Shown here: in pieces, positions 54,527 to 63,444 of the stretch
Position numbering within the stretch: position 1 is the stretch's first letter
How the letters are laid out: every line of letters starts with the position of its first letter
Assembly (NCBI GenBank): GCA_947258755.1
Contig: CAMYJO010000012.1
Span: 63,994 to 127,993, forward strand
DNA: 64,000 nucleotides
From: an uncultured Gammaproteobacteria bacterium
Lineage (GTDB): Bacteria; Pseudomonadota; Gammaproteobacteria; JAADHQ01
Reading direction: 5' to 3'
Notes under the pieces: model-generated
Database searches by the model: none
Seen by the model: the letters and a program-made list of their open reading frames with translations, nothing else
Told to the model about the DNA's origin: nothing
Translations under genes and position numbers: made by a program

Positions 54527-56383
54527 TCATTGTTTTGGCTGATATCTCAGGGTCAGCCAAAAGTCACCCTTGGGCTGATTGTAGAAAGAGATGGTTTCAT
54601 AGTCCTTGTCAAAAAGATTATCGATGCGTGCCTGTAGTAACCAGTCCTTGGCAAAATGATAGGCGAGGCGCACATCCACCGTGGTGTAGCCTTTTATTTT
54701 TCGGTTATTAGCGAGGTCATCGTAGCTGCTACTGCGACTATGTAGAGATATACCGGTGTGGAATTTGCCGTACTGGCGATCCAGATTGATGTTGAAAGCC
54801 AGTTTATTGCGGCGAGGCAATTCATTGCCTAAATTGGGATCGGTAGATTTGTTTTTAGCATCAAGCAGGGTCAGATTGGCATCGACATCCCAGCTGGACC
54901 ATTTGGATTGTACGCGGGCCTCAATGCCATTGATGGCCGCCGAATTGATATTGACCGGAGTGAAAGTGGTGCTGTCGAAGGCGATCAACTCATCGACCTC
55001 GGTACGGAAGGCGGTGACATCCCAGCGTCCCCAGCGAGCCTTGCCTTTGATGCCGGCTTCAAGCGTTTTTGAGGATTCCGGTGCCAGGTTGGGGTTGCTT
55101 GAACCCGGAAAATACAGCTCGTTAAATGACGGTGCCTTGTAGGCGCTGCCATAGGCCGCGGTCAAGCGGATGCCTGACTTGAAGTTGTAACCCCATGACA
55201 GGCTGCCGGTGGAATGGCTGCCAAATTGTTGGTTGTCATCACGCCTTGCCGCGACGATGATGTTGTTGGCCGCATAAGTGCCCTGGTATTGAGTAAAGAT
55301 CCCTTTATTATCACGTGACGTCACATTGTAGAGAACGGAGCTATCAACTTGATCGTCTAGATAGTCCAGGCCAACTGTCAGTAAATGGTTGTTGTTGAAC
55401 GTGATGTCATTTTGCCACGACAGTGAGTCGCGTTCCGTATCGAAGGTCGAGGCGTAAGCTCCATCCTTGAAATTATCTGATTGATCAAGACTGCGTCCAA
55501 CTGTCACAGTTGCAAGCCAGTCGTCAGTGGGGGTGAATTTTACCGAGCCACCTACGACTTGTTGAACTGTATCCCCCTCATTTTGAAAATCGCCGTCAAA
55601 TTCTGCATCGCCTTGGCTGTGACTGAAGGTCAAATCGGTTTCGATGCCATTCTTGAAGCGATAGCCAGCCCGGAGTGATGCCGAGCGTTGGCGATAAGCA
55701 TCATTATCAGGCTCGACAGTGAAGCATCCAGCACCATTGGGAAAGGGTTTGCCCGTACAAGAATTGAAGCCTTCGGTATTAAAGCCACTGAGGCCGATGT
55801 TATACCATGCCTGCTTGCCACCGCCCGAGACGCCTACGTGGACCTTTTTTGTATTGTATTTGCCAACACTGGTGCTGAAATCCGGTGTTGTTTGTTTGCT
55901 TCCTTTGCGGGTGAATATCTGGATGACGCCGCCTATCGCTTCTGAGCCATACAGGCTGGAACGTGGTCCACGGACTATTTCAATGCGTTCGATATTGTTG
56001 ATCGACAGGTTTTGAAATGCAGTGGCGCCGGAAGTGGCGGAGCCTATTTTAATACCATCCACCAGTACCAGCACATGGTCGAATTCTGTGCCGCGGATAA
56101 AGGTGCTGCTGAGTTTACCTGAGCCACCGGAGTTGGCTACACTGAAACCCACTTCATTACGCAATAAATCCTGTATGGACTGGACTTGTAAGCGTTCGAT
56201 ATCTTTTCTGCTGATCACGCTGACTGAGGCCATGGTGTCGTCAATGGTTCTGGCGGTTCGTGTGGCGGTGATGATAACGGCTTCGGGTTCTGCGCTAGCT
56301 AGTACAGTCTCTGTTGATGTGATGAGTATTGTCACTTGAAGAGTAAATAGTAATGTTTTTATTGATTTGGGTGTGTTTTTCAC
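54527..56383 (-). CDS. btuB: TonB-dependent cobalamin receptor BtuB
   Basis: This approximately 618-residue outer-membrane receptor has a signal sequence, a plug domain (MASVSVISRKDIERLQVQ ... FIRGTEFDHVLVLVDGIKI) and a 22-strand-type beta-barrel ending in LTLRYQPKQ. The TonB box is close to EPEAVIITATRT. The frame is open upstream, but the GTG at 56383, preceded by GAGGAA 6-8 nt earlier, gives a proper signal peptide (MKNTPKSIKTLLFTLQ). An upstream ATG at 56401 is the alternative. The long upstream frame is inside the riboswitch and is not coding. Confidence 0.93.
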   Translation of the reverse strand: MKNTPKSIKTLLFTLQVTILITSTETVLASAEPEAVIITATRTARTIDDTMASVSVISRKDIERLQVQSIQDLLRNEVGFSVANSGGSGKLSSTFIRGTEFDHVLVLVDGIKIGSATSGATAFQNLSINNIERIEIVRGPRSSLYGSEAIGGVIQIFTRKGSKQTTPDFSTSVGKYNTKKVHVGVSGGGKQAWYNIGLSGFNTEGFNSCTGKPFPNGAGCFTVEPDNDAYRQRSASLRAGYRFKNGIETDLTFSHSQGDAEFDGDFQNEGDTVQQVVGGSVKFTPTDDWLATVTVGRSLDQSDNFKDGAYASTFDTERDSLSWQNDITFNNNHLLTVGLDYLDDQVDSSVLYNVTSRDNKGIFTQYQGTYAANNIIVAARRDDNQQFGSHSTGSLSWGYNFKSGIRLTAAYGSAYKAPSFNELYFPGSSNPNLAPESSKTLEAGIKGKARWGRWDVTAFRTEVDELIAFDSTTFTPVNINSAAINGIEARVQSKWSSWDVDANLTLLDAKNKSTDPNLGNELPRRNKLAFNINLDRQYGKFHTGISLHSRSSSYDDLANNRKIKGYTTVDVRLAYHFAKDWLLQARIDNLFDKDYETISFYNQPKGDFWLTLRYQPKQ

Positions 56384-56494
56384 GGCAGTTTCCTCAAACA
56401 TGTCTGAAGTAATACTGGCGCGAGGGAGGAATAAGCGTGTGTAAGAGAACAGGACCCCGTGTTCACTCATCGCCCGCCGCGACAGATACGATTG

Positions 56495-56690
56495 ATCCAG
56501 GCCGGTCTCCGGACTCACGAGTGGTTTATCCCGGTACGACACCTTCCCATGCTGTGCACAGTGGTGATGAAAGCCGTACCTTATCTCGTTTACCGTTGCG
56601 GGGGCAGTGCCGGAATTGACCTATGAGAAAAGTCGCACCGGCTTCCCGTTTCACCCGGCCTGGCAGTACGCCGTGCAGGGCACCTGGAAA
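56495..56690 (-). ncRNA. Cobalamin riboswitch controlling btuB
   Basis: On the minus strand the leader contains the conserved B12-box pieces: GGGAAGCCGGTG, GCCCCCGCAACGG, then GGGAAGG and AGTCCGGAGACCGGCC. The ends pair as CCAGG/CCTGG (P1). It lies about 110 nt before the btuB start, as in other adenosylcobalamin-sensing leaders. It should reduce btuB expression when cobalamin is plentiful. Confidence 0.93.
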
Positions 56691-57026
56691 CGCGCACAAT
56701 CTAGAGTTTTTAACTGGGGATGTCAAGCGACAAAAGTACTGTTGAAACAAAAATTTATGTATAATCAGTCATGTATGCTAACATGCTAAGGTCAATATAG
56801 ACCTCTACGCGGATTTCGCTTACAAGCACGTGCTAATAAAAATAATCGAGCGCAATCATATACGTAAACGAATGAAAACTAGCCTGAAGTATGCCATTCA
56901 TGTGATGGCTAAGAGGTTCTATATAATGAAATATATGGAGTTATAATGGCTGACACACAGAATTACATTTATAGCCGGAGTATATTTTGCAGCATGCTGT
57001 GTGGGCCTGTATGGAATATTAGTTGA
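56691..57026. other. Intergenic region between riboswitch and sugar transferase
   Basis: About 330 nt, AT-rich, with divergent promoters expected. A 26-codon frame starting at 56946 (preceded by GGAG) runs in frame with the downstream gene but stops with TGA immediately before its ATG. It may be a leader peptide or a chance frame. Confidence 0.35.
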
Positions 57027-58430
57027 ATGTTTCGTATTTTTCGCCACTATATCCCGAATTCATTTTTACTGCTGTTTTTCATTGAGACATGCATCCTGCT
57101 GTCTGCGATTGCTGCGGGCGTCGTCATGAGCGAAGCGTTGGGTCTCGGCAGAAAAAATATTTTTGATGTCGACTGGCTGGTGCCGCGCGCGATTCTGTTT
57201 GCGTTTATTAGCATATCTTGTATGACCTTTATGGGTATGTACTGGCGACACAGAAAAGAGAGTGAAGGATTTTATGTGTTAATTAAGATCTTCTTCAGTC
57301 TGATCTTAAGCATGACTATTTTATCGATTATCTTTTATTCTTATCCCGCTATATCTGTTAATCGATCCACGATGTTGCTAGCGCTGTTATATTCGTTGGT
57401 AATGATCGTGCTAATAAGGACATTGCATTTTAATATATCTGACCATGATGCAACACGTAGTAGAGCGCTTATTATAGGGACTGGCAAGAAGGCATTGATG
57501 GTTGAGGAGTTACGCAGAAAATCTGATCTTTATGGCATAAAAATCATGAGTTTTCTTTATGTGGTTGGTGAAAACACCAAGGTTTCCGAAGAAAATATTA
57601 TTCGTATCGATGAGTCTTTGTTGTCCTATGTTACAAAAAACCAGATAGAAGAATTGGTGGTGGCTGTAGATGACAGAAGAAGAAGTTTTCCTGTGGATGA
57701 GATCCTGGAATGTAAAATGGAAGGTATTCTGGTTACAGAAGTCAGTGATTTTATAGAACGACAGCTTAAAAAAATCAGGTTGAGTGCATTGCAACCGAGT
57801 TCCATGATTTTTTCCGAAGGCTATACCAGGGCCGTAGCGAATTCTTTCGGCAAAAGGTTTTTTGATATTATTGCCAGCAGTCTTTTACTATTGCTGACCT
57901 CACCAATCATGCTGCTAACGGCGCTATCAATCTGGATTGAGTCGGGTTTTAAGGGCTCGATCTTATACAGGCAGGAACGGGTCGGTATGGATGGTAAGAG
58001 TTTTAATGTCATTAAGTTCAGAAGTATGATGGAGGGTGCCGAAGATGATGGTGGTGCGCAATGGGCGCAAAAAGGCGATGGCAGGGTCACCAAGAACGGC
58101 AATGTGATCCGATTGCTACGCATTGATGAGCTGCCGCAGTTGTATAATGTTCTAAAAGGCGAAATGAGTTTTGTTGGTCCGCGTCCTGAACGCCCGGAAT
58201 TTGTACACAAGCTTGCACAGGTAATCCCATTCTACAACCTCAGACACAAAGTCAAGCCAGGGATAACTGGTTGGGCTCAAATTTCCTATCCGTATGGTGC
58301 TTCTGAGCAGGATGCCATCGAAAAATTACAATATGATTTATATTATATCAAGCGCTATAGTCTGATGTTTGACGCCTTTATTTTATTTCAAACAGTACAG
58401 GCGATCCTGTGGCAGCGGGGTGGTCGATGA
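57027..58430 (+). CDS. Polyprenyl glycosylphosphotransferase for exopolysaccharide (EpsB/WcaJ type)
   Basis: This 467-residue membrane protein has N-terminal membrane helices (about residues 10-130), a cytoplasmic nucleotide-binding-like segment (ALIIGTGKKALMVEEL) and the C-terminal bacterial sugar transferase domain (KRFFDIIASSLLLLLTSPIMLLTA ... VIKFRSM ... RIDELPQLYNVLKGEMSFVGPRPERPEF, about 275-460). It transfers a sugar phosphate to the lipid carrier to start polysaccharide synthesis. Together with prsK/prsR downstream it fits PEP-CTERM-type exopolysaccharide loci. Confidence 0.92.
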   Translation: MFRIFRHYIPNSFLLLFFIETCILLSAIAAGVVMSEALGLGRKNIFDVDWLVPRAILFAFISISCMTFMGMYWRHRKESEGFYVLIKIFFSLILSMTILSIIFYSYPAISVNRSTMLLALLYSLVMIVLIRTLHFNISDHDATRSRALIIGTGKKALMVEELRRKSDLYGIKIMSFLYVVGENTKVSEENIIRIDESLLSYVTKNQIEELVVAVDDRRRSFPVDEILECKMEGILVTEVSDFIERQLKKIRLSALQPSSMIFSEGYTRAVANSFGKRFFDIIASSLLLLLTSPIMLLTALSIWIESGFKGSILYRQERVGMDGKSFNVIKFRSMMEGAEDDGGAQWAQKGDGRVTKNGNVIRLLRIDELPQLYNVLKGEMSFVGPRPERPEFVHKLAQVIPFYNLRHKVKPGITGWAQISYPYGASEQDAIEKLQYDLYYIKRYSLMFDAFILFQTVQAILWQRGGR

Positions 58431-58473
58431 GTTTTGTTGGGCTGACTTGTATCGTAAACCCAGGGTTTTTAAT

Positions 58474-60567
58474 ATGAGCCTTGTTACTGCTGGATACTTT
58501 GTCAGCGCTGCGCTATTTGTCATGCTGGAATTATTATTAATCTCCCATTGGAAGGGTAGATTGCAGGGCGGTATATTACTACTCGTCGTGGCTTCTGTAA
58601 TTGCCTGGGCCTTCGCTGCTGGCATGGGTGGGTATAATGAACGGTTTTTCTTCCGTTCTGTATTATTCTTTGAGGTTCTGCGAAATATACTTCTGTATGC
58701 CTTTATGTTCGGCTTGCTAAAGTCGGTTTATAAGGCTAGTCAGCATGAATTCTTTTATCATCTACTGCATAACCTTGTTTATATTTTCTCGTTGGTGATC
58801 CTGGTTGGGACCTTGTATGTCAATTATAACTTGAAGATAGAAGAGTATGCATTCCATATTGACTATATGTTTGTAATTGGCAGTCTTTTGTTGATGTCTG
58901 TTATTGGCATTTTTTTGCTGACTGAATTATTCAGAAATGCCCATCCTGATACTCGCGAGGTATTGAAGTATCTCTATATCGCCATAGGGCTTGTTTTTAT
59001 CGCTGATTTTTTGTTGTACTCGAATGCCTTGATATTTGATCATGTTGATAAGGAGCTGTGGTCTGGTCGTGGTTTTCTGATGGTAGTTGTTGTGCCAATG
59101 TTAACACTATCTGCTCAGCGTAACCCGAACTGGTCGATCGATGTATTTGTTTCCAAGCAATTTGTCTTTCATATGACGAGCTTGCTGGGTATTGGTATTT
59201 ATATCTTTCTTGTCGCCTTGGTGAGTTATTACATTAATCAGTATGGTGGAAAATGGACTGCTACAATCCAGGTAGTGTATTTGTCGTCGGCCGGTTTGTT
59301 GTTATTTATGGCCCTGTTGTCACGCAATTTAAGAGACAGGATTAAGGTCTTTATCAATAAAAACTTCTTTAATTATAAGTATGATTATCGTGAGGAATGG
59401 ACGAAAATAACTGAAGAGTTATCGAAGGCAATCGAGGAGAATGGGCTCTATATTACCGTTATTAATTCTATTGCCGGACTGGTTAAGAGTAAAGGTGGTA
59501 TGCTATGGCTGCTGAACGATAACAAGATGAGTTATTATGATGTTGCTCATGTCGGCATCAAGGAGGTAGCCGAGCTGGAACCGGCGGATGGAGTGTTTGC
59601 CCGGTTTCTAAAGGAAAGGGATTGGATAATCGATCTCAATGAGGTGCAGAGAAGTCCTGAGCGATACATGGGTTTGGTGATTCCGCAATGGTTACAGGAT
59701 TTACAGGGCGCATGGTTGGTTATCCCGTTACGGCACCGCGATAAGCTGTATGGCTTCATCGTGTTAGCGAGGTCGAGTATGGTGCGAACGCTCAACTGGG
59801 AGGATCGTGATCTGTTAAAGACGGCCTGTATGCAGGCGGTCAGTTACCTGATTTTTCAGAAGGCTTCTGACTCTCTCGCCAGGTCGGAAAAATTCGCAGT
59901 TTTCCATCGCTTATCGGCGTTTGTTGTTCATGATTTGAAAAACCTTATTGCTCAGCTTGACCTGATTACCCGCAATGCTGAAAAATTTAAAGACAATCCC
60001 AAATTTGTAGATGATGCTTTCGAGACGGTTCAGTATGCATCGAAAAAAATGGAGCGTTTGTTAACTCAGCTGAAGCAGGGCCGTTTCAGTGCCCAGATTG
60101 CAGGAAACATTAATATCCAGGATGCTATGGAAGAGGTGGTGCGCGCCCATAATACCTACCTGCCTTATCCCGATTTACTTTGTTCCTATAATAATGTCAC
60201 AATATCGGCCAACCCTGATCGTTTCCAGTCTGTTGTCGGTCATATTATAAAAAATGCCCAAGAAGCAACGGAAGATGACGGCTACGTCAAGGTTGGTGTT
60301 GAATATAATAATAATATAGTCACTATCAATGTTGCGGACAGTGGTTGTGGTATGAATGAGTCTTTTATTAAGGAAAAATTGTTTGCCCCGTTTTTTACCA
60401 CTAAAGGTAATGCCGGGATGGGGGTGGGTGTATATGAATGTCGTGAATTTATTGAATCTCTAGGTGGTGAAGTTGTGGTGAATAGTGATCCTGGAAAAGG
60501 TACAGAATTCAAATTAAGCATACCTGCAGTAGTCGAGTCAGAAGAACAGGTAGAGGCAGAATTGTGA
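58474..60567 (+). CDS. prsK: PEP-CTERM-system histidine kinase PrsK
   Basis: This approximately 697-residue sensor kinase has several N-terminal membrane helices (to about residue 280), a GAF-like domain (about 325-460) and a kinase core. The phosphoacceptor histidine is in FVVHDLKNLIAQLD, the N box is GHIIKNAQEA, and ATP-binding glycines are in DSGCGM and GMGVGVYE. The HDLKN motif and architecture match PrsK of PEP-CTERM systems. The frame is open further upstream; I chose the ATG at 58474, which gives a membrane-helix start. It overlaps prsR by 4 nt (GTGA). Confidence 0.9.
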   Translation: MSLVTAGYFVSAALFVMLELLLISHWKGRLQGGILLLVVASVIAWAFAAGMGGYNERFFFRSVLFFEVLRNILLYAFMFGLLKSVYKASQHEFFYHLLHNLVYIFSLVILVGTLYVNYNLKIEEYAFHIDYMFVIGSLLLMSVIGIFLLTELFRNAHPDTREVLKYLYIAIGLVFIADFLLYSNALIFDHVDKELWSGRGFLMVVVVPMLTLSAQRNPNWSIDVFVSKQFVFHMTSLLGIGIYIFLVALVSYYINQYGGKWTATIQVVYLSSAGLLLFMALLSRNLRDRIKVFINKNFFNYKYDYREEWTKITEELSKAIEENGLYITVINSIAGLVKSKGGMLWLLNDNKMSYYDVAHVGIKEVAELEPADGVFARFLKERDWIIDLNEVQRSPERYMGLVIPQWLQDLQGAWLVIPLRHRDKLYGFIVLARSSMVRTLNWEDRDLLKTACMQAVSYLIFQKASDSLARSEKFAVFHRLSAFVVHDLKNLIAQLDLITRNAEKFKDNPKFVDDAFETVQYASKKMERLLTQLKQGRFSAQIAGNINIQDAMEEVVRAHNTYLPYPDLLCSYNNVTISANPDRFQSVVGHIIKNAQEATEDDGYVKVGVEYNNNIVTINVADSGCGMNESFIKEKLFAPFFTTKGNAGMGVGVYECREFIESLGGEVVVNSDPGKGTEFKLSIPAVVESEEQVEAEL

Positions 60568-61928
60568 AAGGATCAGGCAAAACTGACAGGCCGTTATTGA
60601 TAGTAGAGGACGATCCGGGCCTGCAAAAACAATTGAAATGGTCATTTGAGGGTTATGATGTAGAAATTGCGGATAATCGTGAAGAAGCGATTGTCGCACT
60701 CAGACGTTTTTCACCTCCGGTGATCACGCTTGATCTTGGGCTGCCGCCGGATCCTGCGAATGTCAGTGAAGGTTTGGCTGCGCTCGAGGAGATTCTTGAG
60801 CTTGCACCGAATACGAAGGTAATAGTCGTGACCGGGAATGATGATCGGGAACATGCACTGAAAGCGATTAGCCTGGGGGCCTATGATTTTTATCAAAAAC
60901 CGGTAGATCCGGACGTGCTCAAGATTATCATCGACCGTGCATACCAGATGTATGCCCTGGAAAAAGAGAATAGAGACCTGATTAAAAGACAGGCTACGTC
61001 GCCGCTAGATGGCGTTATCACCAGTAGTCCGGAGATGTTGAAAGTCAGCAGGATGATCGAGAAGCTGGCGCCGACCAACGCTACCATTTTGTTATTGGGC
61101 GAAAGTGGCACGGGGAAGGAAGTCCTGGCGCGCGCTCTGCATGAGCTAAACCCGCGTAGTAGCGAGCGCTTTGTCGCCATTAATTGCGCGGCCATCCCTG
61201 AAAATTTACTGGAAAGTGAATTATTCGGATATGAAAAAGGTGCCTTTACCGGTGCCTCCAAGCAAACCATCGGTAAAGTTGAAACCGCCAATGGCGGCAC
61301 ATTGTTTCTGGATGAGATTGGCGATTTGCCCATGTCATTACAGGCTAAATTACTCAGATTTCTTCAGGAGAGGGTCATAGAGCGGATCGGTGGTCGAAAT
61401 GAGATACCAGTTGATTTGCGCGTAGTTTGTGCGACACATAGAAATCTGGTTGACATGATATCGGAAGGAACTTTTCGTGAAGATTTGTATTATCGCGTCA
61501 GTGAAATCACTGTTGAAATCCCGCGTCTGAAAGATCGTACAGGTGATGCCGTGTTATTGGCCAATACTTTTTTAAAGAAATATGCCGATGAGAATGGTGG
61601 TAAGGTCAAGGGTTTTACCAAGGACGCTTTGTCTGCCATTGAACAGTATGACTGGCCTGGCAATGTACGGGAAATGGAAAACAGGGTCAAACGCGCGGTG
61701 ATCATGGCGGATGCCGCTTATGTGACTGCCGAGGAATTGCAATTGCAGGATCCAGGCCAGGAAGAAATGAGTTTAAATCTACGCGAGGTCAGGGATAAGG
61801 CGGAAGAGCAAGCCACGATCAGGGCGCTTATGCATGTCGATGGAAATGTCTCCAAGGCGGCAGGCTTGCTTGGTGTTAGCAGGCCGACTCTTTATGACCT
61901 GATTAACAAGTATGGTATTAAGCAATAG
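60564..61928 (+). CDS. prsR: PEP-CTERM-system sigma-54-dependent response regulator PrsR
   Basis: This 454-residue NtrC-type activator has a receiver domain (LIVEDDPGLQKQL; phosphoacceptor aspartate in VITLDLGLPPDP), an AAA+ domain with Walker A GESGTGKEVLA, the sigma-54 loop GAFTGA, and a C-terminal Fis-type helix-turn-helix (GNVSKAAGLLGVSRPTLYDL). It should activate RpoN-dependent promoters when phosphorylated by PrsK. The start is GTG. Confidence 0.94.
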   Translation: MKGSGKTDRPLLIVEDDPGLQKQLKWSFEGYDVEIADNREEAIVALRRFSPPVITLDLGLPPDPANVSEGLAALEEILELAPNTKVIVVTGNDDREHALKAISLGAYDFYQKPVDPDVLKIIIDRAYQMYALEKENRDLIKRQATSPLDGVITSSPEMLKVSRMIEKLAPTNATILLLGESGTGKEVLARALHELNPRSSERFVAINCAAIPENLLESELFGYEKGAFTGASKQTIGKVETANGGTLFLDEIGDLPMSLQAKLLRFLQERVIERIGGRNEIPVDLRVVCATHRNLVDMISEGTFREDLYYRVSEITVEIPRLKDRTGDAVLLANTFLKKYADENGGKVKGFTKDALSAIEQYDWPGNVREMENRVKRAVIMADAAYVTAEELQLQDPGQEEMSLNLREVRDKAEEQATIRALMHVDGNVSKAAGLLGVSRPTLYDLINKYGIKQ

Positions 61929-62124
61929 AATGGTCTCCAGTCACCATTTGATACTTTATTTTCGTATGTCTACAGCCACTCTCCGTCATGTATGAGCCTG
62001 ATAATTTCGAGAAGTTTTAATTATTCAATGATATAGTGACATAGGTAGGCAGTTGCATGCTATTCCTGTAGTCAGGATACTGAATGCGGATTAATCCAGA
62101 ATAAATTTATCAAGGGTATTTGGA

Positions 62125-63099
62125 ATGAAAATCTTGATCTGTGGTGGAGCAGGCTACATTGGGTCTCATATGGTAAAAATGCTTAGTGAGGCCGGCTATG
62201 ATGTTGTTGTATTTGATAACCTGTCGACTGGCCATAGAGAAGCTGTGAAGTGGGGCACGCTGGTTGTAGGGGATTTGTTAAACAAGTCGGACCTAAAAGC
62301 CCTGTTTGAACAGCATGATTTTGCCGGTGTGATGCATTTTTCTGCAAGATCACTCGTCGGTGAATCAATTGTGGAGCCTGCTATATACTATGAAAATAAT
62401 GTCGTCGGTACATACAATCTTCTTGAGCAAATGCGACACTCAGGCGTGGACAGGTTTATATTCTCGTCTACGGCTGCGATTTACGGCAACCCGGAAAACA
62501 CGCCTATAGATGAGGCGCACCCTAAACAACCAATCAATCCATATGGTCATTCTAAACTCATGGTCGAAACCATGCTTAATGATTATGCCCGTGCCTATGG
62601 CATCAATTCGGTCAGTCTCAGGTATTTTAATGCGGCAGGCGCCGATCCATCTGCGCAGATCGGCGAATCGCATGACCCGGAGACTCATCTCATTCCGAAT
62701 ATTCTAAGGTCCTTGCTGCTGGAAGGTATACAATTAAAGGTCTTTGGCGATGATTATGACACCCCGGATGGTACTTGTGTGCGGGACTATATCCATATCA
62801 ATGATTTATGTCAGGCACACCTGAAAGCCTTCGACTATCTCGGCAGTCACAAGGGAGCAATGGCATTCAACCTGGGTAATGGTACCGGTTTCAGTGTGAT
62901 GGAAATCATTAATGCTGTGACTGAGGTGACCAGTAAGGTTGTTGATTACAGTGTCGAAGCGCGCAGACCAGGGGATCCCGCGGTGTTAATTGCTGATAGT
63001 CAGCGCGCGGTTAAAGATTTGAACTGGATTGCGGAATATACCGATATTGAAAAAGTCATCGAAACGGCCTGGCGCTGGCATTGTCAGCAAAGTTATTGA
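62125..63099 (+). CDS. galE: UDP-glucose 4-epimerase (copy 2)
   Basis: This 324-residue epimerase has the NAD site GGAGYIGSHMV, FSSTAAIYGNPE, the catalytic YGHSKLMVE and LRYFNAAGADP. It differs in sequence from copy 1 (39629-40621). It probably supplies UDP-galactose for the exopolysaccharide made by this locus. The gene follows prsR by about 200 nt. Confidence 0.92.
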   Translation: MKILICGGAGYIGSHMVKMLSEAGYDVVVFDNLSTGHREAVKWGTLVVGDLLNKSDLKALFEQHDFAGVMHFSARSLVGESIVEPAIYYENNVVGTYNLLEQMRHSGVDRFIFSSTAAIYGNPENTPIDEAHPKQPINPYGHSKLMVETMLNDYARAYGINSVSLRYFNAAGADPSAQIGESHDPETHLIPNILRSLLLEGIQLKVFGDDYDTPDGTCVRDYIHINDLCQAHLKAFDYLGSHKGAMAFNLGNGTGFSVMEIINAVTEVTSKVVDYSVEARRPGDPAVLIADSQRAVKDLNWIAEYTDIEKVIETAWRWHCQQSY

Positions 63100-63176
63100 T
63101 AATAAATTTATTTTTTATCTGGTCCTGGCCAGCGCTTAATTGTCGTCTGACCGAATAATAGAGCTCATGATCGCCA

Positions 63177-63204
63177 AAACCCTGAGACAGTGTCGGTTTT
63201 TTTT
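63177..63204 (+). terminator. Possible terminator after galE copy 2
   Basis: AAACC pairs with GGTTT around an inner GACA/TGTC stem with a 4-nt bulge, followed by a T-run to 63204. The stem is weak. Confidence 0.4.
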
Positions 63205-63271
63205 ACAGTATCATATACACACAAATACAATAATCCCCATAACTACCTGTTTTCATGATAAATAAAAAACT

Positions 63272-63287
63272 TTGCACGATTTTTGCA
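63272..63287 (+). promoter_or_regulatory. Sigma-54-like -24/-12 promoter upstream of the FG-GAP gene
   Basis: TTGCAC (63272-63277), 5 nt, then TTGCA (63283-63287) fits the RpoN pattern with correct spacing; one base differs from TGGCAC. The adjacent gene is next to prsR, a sigma-54 activator. The predicted leader to the start codon is about 145 nt. Confidence 0.55.
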
Positions 63288-63444
63288 ATACAGATACATA
63301 TTAGGTAATTATTGCATTGTTAAATATAATTAAACTCTTGTACAATAAAGCATAACAATGCTGGTGGTATGTTTGGTAATTTTGGCTTGTAAACAGAGAT
63401 TTAAATATTAACAACGCGTGAACAACATATAATTGGGATCTATT

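Larger units (their letters stand above)
63100..63444. other. Regulatory region between galE copy 2 and the FG-GAP gene
   Basis: About 345 nt, AT-rich. It holds a weak hairpin with T-run (63177-63204), the sigma-54-like promoter (63272-63287) and TACAAT near 63342, a possible sigma-70 -10. No gene is supported. Confidence 0.5.

Noticed and set aside
56946-57026. 26-residue leader peptide before the sugar transferase
   Set aside because: It has a GGAG upstream and ends right at the ATG of the next gene, but it has no tell-tale codon runs or attenuator hairpin. Kept only as a remark in the intergenic entry.
57027-63099. Complete exosortase/PEP-CTERM system
   Set aside because: Only the glycosylphosphotransferase, PrsK, PrsR and an epimerase are visible. 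No exosortase (EpsH/XrtA) or PEP-CTERM tail was found in the window.
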